From the NCBI GenBank assembly GCA_033439265.1, contig JAVTVX010000027.1, positions 6,649,001-6,713,000 on the forward strand: a DNA stretch of 64,000 nucleotides, written 5' to 3'. Both the position numbers and the translations under genes were made by a program. The stretch comes from Dillenia suffruticosa (Eukaryota; Streptophyta; Magnoliopsida; Dilleniales; Dilleniaceae). Positions 35,863 through 48,215 of this stretch are shown one piece after another (within the stretch, counting starts at the first letter, position 1; every line of letters begins with the position of its first letter). The notes beneath the pieces are model-generated. The model saw only the letters and a list, made by a program, of their open reading frames with translations, made no database searches and was not told the DNA's origin.

Positions 35863-36468
35863 TTAATCCATTGTTTCAGCAATTGCTCGTTTTGTGTCTC
35901 TGTCTAGTGAGTGTGGGCTGAATCGTTCGAGTTCCATGTTGTCATCATTATTGGTGAAGTGTTGCCTTAATGGTAATGGCGTGAAATGTAATATTTGGGC
36001 TGCTGTAACTGTTTGAAAGTGTTGGGCCAAATTTGGGCTGTGATTGACATATCCGAGCCATGGCATGCGATATTTGAATGATCCATAAAACTTGAAATAT
36101 TGATCTTCCGTGATGAGTTTGTCTTCATCATTGGGCTGGTACTGATATGCTAAATGGATCATTGCTCGCCATTCATTATATTGCTGCTCTATGTTATTCA
36201 CCATTGATGGATGAATGTGTGGATGATGATTATGTTTCTCGAAATACAGAATTGTTTTATCGGCAATGCTTGTTTCGAATGTGATGTGATGTCGAGCATC
36301 GTCGATATTATCTTCTGAAAACCTTGGTGGGATGAACTTGATTTTCATGGCGACATTCAGAAAGTCAAACTTTCTAAATAACTTTATTACTAAATGTGCA
36401 ATCTTCCAATATTTCTGACTATTTGGACTAAAATACTTCAATTGAGCTGGACTTGAAAATAACTTCAC
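35863..36468 (-). CDS. Unknown pararetroviral protein, 201 aa (right arm)
   Basis: Full-length mirror copy of the 201-codon frame at 32641-33246. Visible differences are I for R near residue 28, F for S near residue 44 and I for M near residue 158. It overlaps the 289-codon frame by 41 bases in the same way. No domain is recognised and the function is unknown. Confidence 0.65.
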   Translation of the reverse strand: MKLFSSPAQLKYFSPNSQKYWKIAHLVIKLFRKFDFLNVAMKIKFIPPRFSEDNIDDARHHITFETSIADKTILYFEKHNHHPHIHPSMVNNIEQQYNEWRAMIHLAYQYQPNDEDKLITEDQYFKFYGSFKYRMPWLGYVNHSPNLAQHFQTVTAAQILHFTPLPLRQHFTNNDDNMELERFSPHSLDRDTKRAIAETMD

Positions 36469-37297
36469 TAAGTAAACCCATTTCTAACAAATTTAAAGGG
36501 GTTATTGCTAAACCATTGATAACCTGTTCCGTATTGAATGAATCAAGATCCAAACAATACCTTGCTATATTGAATCCGTGACTTTGTATTAAACCATTGT
36601 CTGCTTCAATTTCTTCAGTAACAACTACGCATCCTGCTATAGGATATTGTCTACTTTTACTTGCTATATGCTGACTAATTAATAGCTTGTCTAAGTATTC
36701 ATTCTTTTTTAATTCTACGACTTTCTTCCTAATTAATCCTACAGTATCCTTAGAAATTTCTTCTATATATTCGAATTGAAACATTTCTCTCTTCTTTTCT
36801 CGAATTTCTCGCTCCCATGTCTCTCTCATTTTAATGTTTGCTTCTCTTAACTCATTACATTCCTTTTCTATTCTATCATTATCTTCTTTAATTGAATTAA
36901 CTTCATTCCTAAGACGTTGATTTTCTACCTTAAGGGTTGCAAATGCTGCTGGAGTGACTGGTTCGAAACTTTGTTGTGGTTGAGGATTGTGTCGTTGGAA
37001 TTGGGCTTGGTAGTAGTTTGAAACTTGGTTATTTAAAAAATTCAAATGATCTGCTAAAGCTATGATGCAATTATAAAAGAGTTTCTGACATTCTTGGCTA
37101 TTACTGGACTTGCTACACCAAAAATTGTCTATAAGAACCTTTTGAACTGGATCGAGTGGGTATGGTTTCTTGAAATTAAAGGCCTTTGATGGGTGGACTG
37201 GGAAAAGTTTGATTGGGCCGAAATGATAGACCTGATAGGCTTGTTGCATCATTGGTTGGATCATTGGCTGTGGCTGTCCTTGCTGTTCCATCTGCAT
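36428..37297 (-). CDS. Unknown pararetroviral protein, 289 aa (right arm)
   Basis: Full-length mirror copy of the 289-codon frame at 31812-32681, with R for C near residue 129 and A for T near residue 218. It has the same Q/P/M-rich start, conserved N-terminal block and E/K/R/N-rich probable coiled coil. The function is unknown. Confidence 0.75.
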   Translation of the reverse strand: MQMEQQGQPQPMIQPMMQQAYQVYHFGPIKLFPVHPSKAFNFKKPYPLDPVQKVLIDNFWCSKSSNSQECQKLFYNCIIALADHLNFLNNQVSNYYQAQFQRHNPQPQQSFEPVTPAAFATLKVENQRLRNEVNSIKEDNDRIEKECNELREANIKMRETWEREIREKKREMFQFEYIEEISKDTVGLIRKKVVELKKNEYLDKLLISQHIASKSRQYPIAGCVVVTEEIEADNGLIQSHGFNIARYCLDLDSFNTEQVINGLAITPLNLLEMGLLSEVIFKSSSIEVF

Positions 37298-37410
37298 TAA
37301 TATCTTGTTAGTCTTCCACTTATTAAAACTTCTCTACATTATTGACTATGAAACTTCACTATCTTGTATTGCTACAGAATTCAAACTATATTATTGGCTA
37401 TAGAATTCCA

Positions 37411-38130
37411 CTATATTGTATTGCTACCTTCAGTATCTGCAAAATCAAAATCATGATTAGTGTATTCACACATTTGTATTTTTTTCTGTACAATTCTACT
37501 TAAATAGTCTGCTATTGTGTTATCTTTTCCCTTGATGTGCTCAATATTTACCTTGTATCCATTGCCTTGTATAATACTTACAAAATGTATCCATCGCTTG
37601 CTACTGAGACTTTTTTCATTTTTTAATTTATAGAATTTGACTATTGCTTCACAATCTGTACGAAGAGTGAATTCATTAGCTAAATATAAGCGAAAAGCAT
37701 TCAATGCACAAATTATTCCTAAGATTTCGTAATCTAAAGATGACAAATTTTTCTGTACAAAAACTCCACTTCCATATCTACATAAAACTTCAGTATTTTT
37801 GGGGCTGTATTTATTATCTTTTACTTTCAATTCTGCTCCCCATCCTGATTCTGATGAATCTACAATAACTATCTTATATTCGGAATCTAAAGGTAATCTT
37901 AACTTTGGTAAACTCTTCACTAATTCTTTCATTTGCTGAACTATTTTAACATATTCGCTATTGAAATATTTTTGACCTGTCTTGCTAGTTTTTGAATAAA
38001 GACTTTTGCTAAGTGGTCATAAATTCTTAATATACATTCTAACATAATTAACTAATCCTAAAAACTTCTGCAATTCTTTAGTTGTTTCTATTTTATCTGG
38101 GAATGCTAAAATCTTCTGACTAATGTGAGG
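37411..38130 (-). pseudogene. Pararetroviral RNase H segment, right arm
   Basis: Open for 173 codons from 37932 to 37411 and longer on its C-terminal side than the left-arm copy: SLDYEILGII..LRTDCEAIVKF..IEHIKGKDNTIADYLSR, the usual RNase H motifs including the final HIKGKDN..ADYLSR. The frame is continuous with the RT upstream except for two in-frame stops at 38131-38133 and 38017-38019, both shared with the left arm. Confidence 0.88.
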
Positions 38131-39714
38131 TTATAATTCTAAACTTCCATTCCCTATTTTATGTCCTAAAAAATCAATATATGACTTACAAAACTCTATC
38201 TTCTTCTTGCTAAGAATTATTCCATGTTCTAAACATTTATTAAGAACAATATCTAAATGAGAATAATGTTCATTGAGTGATTGACTTGCTATTAGAATAT
38301 TATCTATATATACAAAAACAAAATGAAATTGATTAAATATACTATCCATCTTCCTTTGAAAAATACTTGGCGCATTCTTTAAACCAAAAGGCATAACTAA
38401 CCATTCGTATAATCCAATAGGTGTTGTGAAAGATGTCCATTCTATGTTTTGTGGATGCATACGAATCTGCCAGTATCCTGATTTACAATCTAACTTGCTA
38501 AACACTTTACGTCCTTGTATCAAATGTAACAAATTATCCTTAGTTGGTATCTTATAACTATCTTCAATTGTATTATCATTCAGTCTTTTGTAATTGATGA
38601 CCATTCTTGCTTTCCCTCTACGAACTTCACTATGATTTCTAACCATAAATGCTGCACTTCTATGTTTACTCTTGCTTTCTCTAATTAACTTTAATTGCAT
38701 TAATTCCTTTATTTGAGATTCAAATTCTAACTTATCTTCACTATTGTATTCTAGTTCCTTAGTTCTAATCACTAGATCTTCATTAATTAAATCGAGTTTA
38801 GCTAACAATTTATTTTTACTCCAAAATTCTAATGGATTTTCTCCTATGAGTCTACACTCCTCTAACTTGCTAATTAATTTATGTAACTTAGGATGATTCA
38901 TATTATTCTTCTCTAAAGTAAACAAATATTCATTATTTATATCTTGATCGTCTAAAATTTCTAAGTTTATGATATTATATATTTCTATCTCTTGAAATGT
39001 ATCTACTTCTTGAGTGTCTTCAGTGATTTCTACATTGTCTAATTTATAATCGAAAATATCATCTAGATTTCGATTTGTTGGTATACAATTAAATTGTTTA
39101 CTTATCAATAAATGTTCTCTAGATATTCCAAAAAATCCTTCAAGACTAAGTATGAAATTTAAACCTATTATGAAATCATAAGCAATCTGCAAAACTAATA
39201 TCTGAGGTACATTATACCCTTGACTAATTCGTTTCTTGTTAACAAAATAAATCTTGCTATTTCTAAGAACCTTCGAGACTGTGACTGTATGCTGATCTAC
39301 TAAACTTATTTGAGCATTCGTACTGTATGTAATGTCTGATGGCTTAAGAAACTTGCTATTTATAATACTTTGACTAGCTCCTGAATCTATCAAAGCTTCT
39401 AATGCTATTTCTATTTTATTTTCTAACATTAATTGAACCTTGACTGTTAAAAGACTTGTATGAGAATGAGGTGCTAAATTGATTATTTCAACTACATTAT
39501 TTTCTTCAAATGATTCTTGGATAACTATTTCCTTATTCTTTCTATTCTTGGGTAAAGGTGGAAATTCTACATTCATTACTTCAATTTTTTTAATTTTATT
39601 TTTTAAAAGTTCAACTTCCAATTCTAAAATATGAACTCTGTGTACTAAATCTTGTGTATTTATTATACCTTTCTGTTTTTTATGAGATTGATAAAAAATA
39701 ATGTAATATGACAT
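38131..39714 (-). pseudogene. Pararetroviral aspartic protease and reverse transcriptase, right arm
   Basis: Taking the ATG at 39714 as start, the frame has a short coiled-coil-like N-terminus (HRVHILELEVELLKNKI), then a retropepsin with the active-site box ALIDSGASQS (Asp at about residue 110). Reverse transcriptase follows (SKHRSAAFMVRN; GKARMVINYKRLN; FSKLDCKSGYWQI; PFGLKNAPSIFQRKM). The catalytic box at about residues 469-472 reads YIDN (Asn codon 38299-38301) instead of ending in two Asp. With the stop at 38131 this makes a dead polymerase. The protease-RT-RNase H order without integrase is the Caulimoviridae signature; I cannot place the genus. Confidence 0.92.
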
Positions 39715-41316
39715 TGCCTTGATTGGAAAAAAAAAATGAAAAGAAAAAAAAGGAAGGAAACAAAGGAAGTGGGACCATGCACAGTCAGCCAACAAATCGT
39801 AGCAGTACAGCACATGCCATCAGAACCTAACATTTAAATAATGACATCACAAAATCCATATAAAATCTAACCCATTTAATAGCGTGTAATAACAATATAA
39901 AAGTAGCACAAAACATGTATGACTCAATTGTTATAGCCTTGTTCCAGCTTTTACCTCAGAATGTGCAATTTAAGATCACAAATTGAACAAGTCTAGATGG
40001 AAATTTATGCTGCACAGTTCATCCTTATAATCTATGTAGCAGATACAAGATGAGACACAAGACTCAACACGGCAGACACAACTACACAGATAAGTAAAAA
40101 AATAAAAGGGCGCTGCATGATATGGGTGCATATATTAAAAAAAAAAAATAGTGCTACATAAACATAAATTTCATCTAATAAGTGAGCTTGGAATAAATTC
40201 ATAAGCATGATAATGCATGTGTTTGCTTATTATTATTTCTGCAGATGCTATTTTGTACTCCCATTTATGTATGCAATAGCTTTATTTTTGACTTTGACAA
40301 TACCCTGTATCATTCATAGGTTAAAACTTCTCAAATGTATTAACTCGTTACATCCATAGTGATTTCTAAGTGTGGGAATAACCTAAAAATGTTTAGCCGA
40401 AACCAAATATTAAAAAATATATTACCATGGGCATGGTGTGTCAAATATGTCTTCAAAGTGCTGTGCACGTTGCATCATCCAAAAGTGTTCCTACCAAAGG
40501 CACAACTCGGTTCTAGAATTGTCAGAAGAACAGAGCTTCTACTCGAGCTAGCCCATATAAAACTCCCAAAAAGAAGACTTGTGGGATAAATGAGGTAATC
40601 CTATAGCATAGCCTTATATTGATTTAGATAAAGCCTTTGGCAGTTACAGTTCCCACTAACAACACTAACTACCCCAACTAGCACTCAAAATACATCAAAG
40701 AAGTCAACCTTTTCCAAAAGTTGGACCAAATGACACAATGGGCCATTATTCAAGATTTATGGAGATATCCTTATCCATAATTTTAATTGCTTTTGTAGGA
40801 TAAATCAGTCCAATGTTGCTATGATTAGTATCCCAGTTGACAGTTTCCAGAGCAAAATCCTAGAGTTACATTTGAATTCTACCAATTTTTTGATAAGATC
40901 ATCAAGGTATAACACAGATTTGAACAATTATAAATTAGTTTTCTCAAAACAATAAGGATTATGTAGAATCCAAATCTGGGCGCTGCACTCTGCATTTATG
41001 CAACGTGCCATTTGACTGATGGAAAAAAACAGTATCGTGGAAGTGCATATTTGACCAATCATGAATTAGATTTTCCCCAGATTCGAGTTAGGAGCTCATT
41101 GCATCAAAATTTTATTCAACAACCGCATCAAGCATTGGTTCAACAGAAAGGCGAATGTCATCCAAAATTTCATATAGTTTCTACACCTTAAAGTAACGGA
41201 ACAAGTTGTCTCAACTCAGACCAACTATCCTTGGGAAAACTAAATGTCACATGTAATTAGAGGCAAGTTATCATCGACAGTATGGGAACATTTGAGATTA
41301 TATGGAAGACACTTAC
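39715..41316 (-). other. Remaining part of S25 intron 3
   Basis: AT-rich noncoding sequence between the viral protease start and the donor of S25 exon 3. The short frame at 40359-40589 has no recognisable domain. The exact virus/host junction lies somewhere beyond 39715 and cannot be fixed without a virus-free allele. Confidence 0.55.
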
Positions 41317-42085
<769 letters not shown>

Positions 42086-42240
42086 TCTGTGTGTGAGAAA
42101 CTTTTAGGGTTTTCAGAGTGCGGAGATGAGACGAAAGAGGCAATCAAATGGAGAAGAGTATCGGCTTTTAAGGGTATATGAGTGCGGGCCGGCGGCCTGG
42201 CCCGCTTTCGCACGGGCCTCATCCCCCTACATCCCAATGT
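42086..42240 (-). promoter_or_regulatory. Promoter and leader of the S25 gene
   Basis: A G/C-rich island upstream of the ATG carries clustered GGGCC / AGGCCCG elements on the minus strand (GGGCCCGTGCG, GCGGGCCAGGCCG, 42184-42222). These resemble the site II-type motifs common in plant ribosomal protein promoters. It also has the AAACCCTAAAAG telo-box-like motif in the leader (about 42101-42112). The promoter looks intact although the gene body is broken. Confidence 0.6.
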
Positions 42241-42894
42241 CTAATTTTTTGGTTTTGTATTTATTGGGTATATAAATTTTTCAAAATATCTTTTAAATTA
42301 TTTACAAATATATAAAAGCATAATTTTTTTCTTAAAAAGAGTTTATTATCTCTTAATAAATGATATTTAGAGAGCTTATAAGTTGTTGAAAAAGGCTCAT
42401 CCCCACCTTTTTCTTTTTGCATCTTAGAAGCTGAAGTAATTAAAATTCCCTAATTAATTATCATGTCATTTAAGCTATTTCAACAATAAAAATAACTCAT
42501 AAGCACTCATTGTTCCTGAATACGATAATTTTTCATAAAATAAAATAATTTCTAAACCACAACAATATCTTATAAATTTATGAATTTATCTGAAGTTTGA
42601 AATAAAATTACCCAAAAACCTCATTGACCAAATTTTATATAAAGCATTTTCTTTACACAGCAAAAGTAACAAATAGAAATAAAAGAAAATTTAATATCGA
42701 GAATTTAATAAAATTATATAAATTAAAAGATTATATTAAATATAAAAATTTTTTTAATGATAACAAATTAAAAAAGAAAAAGTTGCACCAAAGTGTGCTT
42801 TAGGGTATTTGAAGTATGTAGGGGCCCTTGTTCACATAGTCACGTTGGAGATATAGAAGGCAGAGGAAGAAGTTCATTGCTTTCCCGCTTCATG
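42241..42894. other. AT-rich spacer
   Basis: No gene, RNA or structured repeat is supported. Confidence 0.5.
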
Positions 42895-42903
42895 TTGTAT
42901 TTC

Positions 42904-43133
42904 CTTCTTGTTTTTTTTTTTTTTTTTTTTTTTTTTTTGGTATTATGGTTAGGCCACCAACCTAGTATTCAGGGTTTCTCCTCGACTAATTTGGGTCGAC
43001 CGCTTGTAGGGTCCAATTGATGAGACAGGTCTCCCAGCGCTGATTTTTTCATTTTCATAGGAGATCGAACTCCAGATCAAGATTAAAGGACGTCAGTCTC
43101 AAAACCAACTGAGTTATCAAATATTGATTCATA
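42904..43133 (-). mobile_element. tRNA-derived SINE, copy 2
   Basis: About 230 bp in minus orientation. On the minus strand it reads GATAACTCAGTTGGTTTTGA (A-box region), then GGAGTTCGATCTCC (B box), then the family body, and ends in a poly(A) of about 29 (poly(T) at 42910-42938). It is flanked by TTGTATTTC at 42895-42903 and 43134-43142. The body matches the SINE at 26880-27070. Better preserved pol III boxes suggest this copy is younger. Confidence 0.9.
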
Positions 43134-43142
43134 TTGTATTTC

Positions 43143-43476
43143 TTTTGTAACGAAGGGACATGATAGTGATAAAATTTCCCTCGCACTTAAAATTACCTGG
43201 TGGTCAAACTTTAAGCAGAATACTTTATTCTTGCATAGGATTTGTTTTGCCCATGCATTTTTTGTACCGATCATACCTCGTAGCAATTTCATAAGTTAGC
43301 ATGTATTTTCCATGTACTTTAGGCTTTTCCCTGTGTCTTTTGCTTATGCAAATATATACATTACTCTGGTTTTTGATCTGCATGCTGTATAGCTAACAGC
43401 ATGCTCTTGTATACTGGACATCCATCAAGCAGGTGCAGTCTTGGAGAAGAGTTGCAAATGTGATCCATCTTTGTTT
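43143..43476. other. Spacer between SINE and copia element
   Basis: No supportable gene. Ordinary mixed-composition sequence. Confidence 0.5.
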
Positions 43477-43481
43477 GGGTC

Positions 43482-43912
43482 TGTTGGAAGGTCTGCATGG
43501 GGTCGATGCTTATGGGCACCCATGATGGGTTGACCTGATCTGGACTTGCTTCCTTCTCCACCGCCTTAGGAAGAAGATTTCTAAATAATTACGTCTCTCT
43601 ACTACCTCAAGGATGAACCTTTGACAACAAGGTTCGGTGCATGCTATTTAAGAGTATGTGGCTAGCAAAAGGAAGAAAGCAAGAGATTTCACACAAACAC
43701 ACCCTCTGTATTCTACAAGAGCTCCGTGCAAGGAAATCGTATTTGGGTTGTGGTAAGTATGTGGTTTTCATCCAATGATTCCACACCGATCAAAGCGTGT
43801 GATTCAATCGATAGATCTAAATCGAAATTCCACTGTGTATTGATATCGGACAAGAGGTAACTAAATTTTTATGATTGGATTCCTTGTCTGATGCATGTGG
43901 TGTCATCCAACA
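43482..43912 (+). repeat. 5' LTR of the copia element
   Basis: 431 bp, starting TGTTGGAAGGTCTGCATGG and ending GTGTCATCCAACA. It shares blocks such as ATGCTTATGGGC.CCCATGATGG and ATGATTGGATTCCTT.TCTGATGC with the 3' LTR, which is about 55 bp longer. Confidence 0.9.
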
Positions 43913-44828
43913 CTGGTATCAGAGTATGGTGATTGAATTCGTACTTGAATGAACTATCCTTTATCGGAATTTTGAAACCTTGACCGAAGCCTTCATGGCG
44001 GTTTCATACACACTTATCCTAATGTCATGAAACTATGCATGTGTATTCCTTGCATGATAATGAATATTCCTACAAATTTTCATGAAAAATTCCAAACCGG
44101 ATATTGAGAAATTTGATTTTAAAAGTATTGTGAGTGGTTATCTTTATCATATTTTTGCAACTTGTGTGAATTCTTTTATGATGAATTCTTTGCATGTTCA
44201 TATTCTACCTAGAATGAGCTTTCCAACGGTATATTGTTTAAAATGGATTCATGGATCGGGAGAAAATAAAACCAAAAAATGACATGATGAACACCTTTGT
44301 TCTACATATGCTTTGCATGTTCTGATTAATTTCCATCCAAAATTTGAGACTGTGAACGTTAATTTTAAAATGACATGTGGGAAATCAGAAAACTATCAGT
44401 ATGTGGATTTGAACCTGGGAAGCAACAAGGAGTTTGAGTGGGTATAGCCATCAAACGACAGTAGTAGATTGTACTTAGCAATTATGTGCATATATACTAA
44501 TGCGCATATATACTAATGCATATCTGATTGTATGTTTATTAGAAAATGTGAAATATATGTATGTTTATGTTATATTTATGGGATCTTTATCCCAGTGGGA
44601 TTATGAAATGGTTGATTTGTGACTCCTAATCTTAAAATTTATTGCATATATATTGCAATAAGTTTATTCAGATATTTTAGTTTCAAGAGATGTTGAGAGC
44701 TATGCGAACTTTCAATCTTATGTTATCTATACCTAATAAATGTTATTTCAATGATATATTAAGATTAATATATTTAAGTGCTAATAAATATTTTATGCTA
44801 ATGTCTATATACCTTATACAGAGAGAAA

Positions 44829-45753
44829 ATGACTGTTGTAATAAAGAATATAATGGTCAAGTTAAATAAGGACAAAAAACTGAACGGTAATAATTTCGAT
44901 ATTTGACATCGAAGAGTTATACATTCTAGAAGAGTAGAAATGTTTAAAAACTCCATATCACACTATGAAAGAACCAAGATTTGATAATACTTTTCAACAA
45001 CCAAAAGATTATAAGACGTACAGAGATTGGAAAAAGAAAAATAGCTATGCTCGCATTATGTTACTAAAATGTATGCAGGATGATCTAATAATTGAGTTTG
45101 AGATATACAAAACTGTTTATGGAATATAGAATGCTCTAAAGGCAAAATATGAAGTGACTTCATCAACCAAACTGAGGCAGCTTATAATCAATTTTGACAC
45201 GTATTGAAAAAACAATATTTTTTATGAAACAACATCCGAAAGAAATGTCAAATATGATTAATGAATTGAAGTCTATTAGACACACGTTGACAATAAGCAA
45301 CAGATATAAACTGTCATTATTAGATCGCTTTCTTAGAGTTGGGAGCTGATAAAAATGAATATGACTCATAATCCTAACATTAAAACATTTGAGAATGTTA
45401 AGAGCCATATTGAATTAGAAGATAAATGCTTGGAGGCAGCTAAATCTTTTAGACCGACTTATGTTGCTGAATCTAGCTCAAACAAGTTTTTTGATTTCAA
45501 ACATAAAAGTAACGAGAGATTCTTCAAGAAAACTATTCCAAATTTTAAGAAAACTCAAATTAATCACTATAAGAGAAGTAAGCGCGGTGGTGGAAAGAAA
45601 AAGAATAAGAGCAATAAAACATGTTATAATTGTGGCAAATTGGGCCACTATGCTCGTGAATGCACCGAGCAAAAAGAGATATTGATTGAACTTTTGTCAC
45701 ATGATGTTTGTGTTTCTAATACTGTTATACTCACTGAATCAAATCCTTTTTGA
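44829..45753 (+). pseudogene. copia gag remnant with CCHC zinc knuckle
   Basis: Begins MTVVIKNIMVKLNKDKKLNG, the opening typical of copia gag, and is then interrupted by stops. The 3' part (45355-45753) is open and contains a classic nucleic-acid-binding knuckle CYNCGKLGHYAREC preceded by a lysine-rich stretch (KRSKRGGGKKKNKSNK). In an active element this would be the capsid/nucleocapsid protein. Confidence 0.88.
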
Positions 45754-46980
45754 ACTCTTGACTCAAATACAACGGATCACGTAGCTAGGGATAGAAATTT
45801 ATTTGTCGAATATCATCAAATCCTAACTGATTCGAAACAAATATATGCAAGAAACAATGCCAAAATTACTATAAAAGGTATCAGCATTTGTAAATTGATT
45901 TTTGAAGGTGGTCACATGTTATTCCTCATGATATTTTATATGCACTAAATATTCGACATAACGTAGTATTAGTTAACGTTCTTATACATTTAGGTTTTAT
46001 AATGAACTTTCGAAGTGATGTTGTACATGTTTATCTTGACGCTGAGTATGTTGGTTCCGTACACCTTGTGGATGATTTTCTTGTATTCGATTTAGTACAC
46101 GATGATGAAAATCATGATGGTTGCTTTTCTTTGATTGCATCAGCTGATAGCCATAATGTAGAGGCAAATGTGTGGAATGCTAGATTGGGTCATATCGGGT
46201 AAGAAAGAATGCACATACTAGTCAAAGAGGGACTTCTAGTGGTATGTGAACATTATCTAGTAGGAAAAGTAACAAGAAAATCATTTGGTAAACGAACTAA
46301 AATAGATCTTTCATTATAATTGATCTATTTTGATATATGTGGTCCAATGAATGTAAGAGCAAGGCGTGAAGTATCCTATTTCATCACTTTCACATATGAT
46401 TTTAGTTGTTTTGGTTATATTTATTTGATTTTCTATAAGTCAAAAGTATTAGATTGATTTAAACTATATTTGAATTTGGTTGAGAATCAATTAAACAAAA
46501 TGATTAAAGTGATAAGGGCAGATCGTAGACGTGAATATTTATCAGATCAATTTAGGGATCTATGTGATGAAAAAAGAGATAATTAGACAACTCACTATTC
46601 CTGGTATTTCAAAACAAAATGGTGTTGTAGAAAGTAGGAATAAAATATTGTTGGATATGGTTAGATCAATATAGTATAAGCAATTTTGTAATCTCCTATT
46701 GGGGAAATACTTTGTTGATTATTGCCTGTATACTTAACTGTACACCCTCTAAATCAGTTACTTCTACTCCCTATGAATTTTGGATAGATCAAAAGTCTGA
46801 TCTAAGTGGTTGCGGCCCTGGAGTCAACAATATATATTTATGATCTAAATCATAAATATGAGAAATTGGGTTCAAGAGAAAAGAAGTGTATTTTCATTAA
46901 ATATTTTGAACATTCAAAGGAATATGTATTCGTCGGGGAACACGAGAATGTAAGTGTAATTGAAATAGAATAGAGAGATG
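45754..46980 (+). pseudogene. copia protease and integrase remnant
   Basis: The protease-like region (LDSNTTDHVARD, with Asn-Thr-Thr where an active Ser-Gly is expected) is followed by the GAG-pre-integrase block WNARLGHIG (about 46176-46200). Integrase-core pieces come next: LIYFDICGPMNVRARREVSY, IRADRRREYLSDQFRDL and a PGISKQNGVVESRNK-type block. It is broken by several stops and shifts and is not functional. Confidence 0.85.
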
Positions 46981-47219
46981 TCATATTCTTGGAAAATGAA
47001 TTTCTATTGAGAGATGAAATTCATAAAAATCTTACTTTATATGAAATATGAGATTCTGTTTGTATTGATATTCCGAGTGGTTTAACATGAGAAATAAGAA
47101 AATAATTCACTCTCTTGAACTCAGTGGGAGCGAAATTTTATCAAATGATTTAATTTCATGGGAAATTTAATTGCGTAGAAACACTTGTAAAAGAGTTCCC
47201 TATCGTTGTTTTGATATTG

Positions 47220-48215
47220 AAGAGTAGCTCCACTTGATGAAAGTGAGTTTACAACATTTGAAGAGACTATTTCATCAATCAATAAAGTAGAATGGGAAAA
47301 AGCAATGAAAGAGAAAATGGAGTTTATGAAATCAAATCAGATCTGAGACTTGGTTGATCTGCCTCTAGAATGTAAGGCTATTAGGAACAAATAGATTCTC
47401 AAAATCAAACGTAAGGCAGATGGATCTATTGAACGATTCAAAACACATTCGGTTGTTAAGAACTATACAAAAAAAAGTATAGATTATGAAGAGATCTTTT
47501 CATCTGTTATAAGATTTGATTCAATATGTCTTATTTTTGCTATTTTGCCTATTTAGTTTTTGAGTTGCATTAAATAGATGTTAAAATTACTTTTTTCAAT
47601 AGAGAATTGAATGAAAAAATCTATATAGAGTAGCCTGTAGATTTCATTGTCAAAAGACCAAGAGCGCAAAATTTGTAAACTTCAAAAATCGATTTATGAT
47701 TTTAAACAATCCTTCAGACAATTGTATTTAACATTTTTATCGAATCATAGTTACTTAAGGGTTTACGATGATTAAGAAGAATCATTGTATTTATATAAAG
47801 TAATTAAAAAATAATTTTATGATATTGTCACTTTATGTAAATGATATCTTATTAGTTGGAAATAATTTAAGTGTTTTCATTACCATTAAAGAGTGGTTAT
47901 CTTCCAATTTTGAAATGAAGAATATGGGTGAAACAATTTACATTCTTGGAGTAAAAATCCAAAAAAAAAAAATTGTTTAGAGAAGTTTCTTACTTTATCG
48001 TAAGAATATTATATTTTGAAAATTTTGAAACAATTTCATGTACTGGCTTGTAAATCTATTGATACACCAATTGCTAAAGGTGAAACCTGTAATAAGGAAA
48101 TGTGTCCTAAGACTCCACAAAATCTAAAATATATGGAAAGAGTTTCATATACAAGTGTCATAATGAGTTTAATGTATGTTAGATGTGTACTTGTTCTAAT
48201 ATTTGTTGTGCAATT
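47220..48215 (+). pseudogene. copia reverse transcriptase remnant
   Basis: Recognisable pieces: EWEKAMKEKMEFMKSNQI, the IKRKADGSIERFK block, YEEIFSSVI, and the catalytic box SLYVNDILLVG (47828-47860), where the usual YVDD reads YVND. It ends in the FEMKNMGETIYILGVKI region and a 68-codon open piece (48016-48222). It carries multiple stops. Confidence 0.85.

Larger units (their letters stand above)
34579..39714 (-). mobile_element. Endogenous pararetrovirus, right arm plus protease/RT extension
   Basis: Same viral unit as the left arm in mirror orientation (34579-38407). Reading the minus strand it extends a further 1.3 kb upstream into the rest of reverse transcriptase and an aspartic protease. 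No movement protein, capsid-type CCHC knuckle or integrase is present, so this copy is also partial. Upstream (39715-41316) the sequence becomes host intron without a recognisable boundary repeat. Confidence 0.9.

Noticed and set aside
34579..38407. Inverted repeat as a pure sequencing artefact
   Set aside because: The arms differ at many scattered sites, including different catalytic codons, a stop and small indels. A folded-read chimera would give identical arms. Long-read confirmation is still desirable.
30741..39714. LTR retrotransposon instead of pararetrovirus
   Set aside because: No LTRs, no integrase, no target duplication. Protease-RT-RNase H is followed by extra frames and a TATA promoter, as in Caulimoviridae.
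40359..40589. 76-codon frame in S25 intron 3
   Set aside because: No domain and no splice context; it lies within an intron on the opposite strand.
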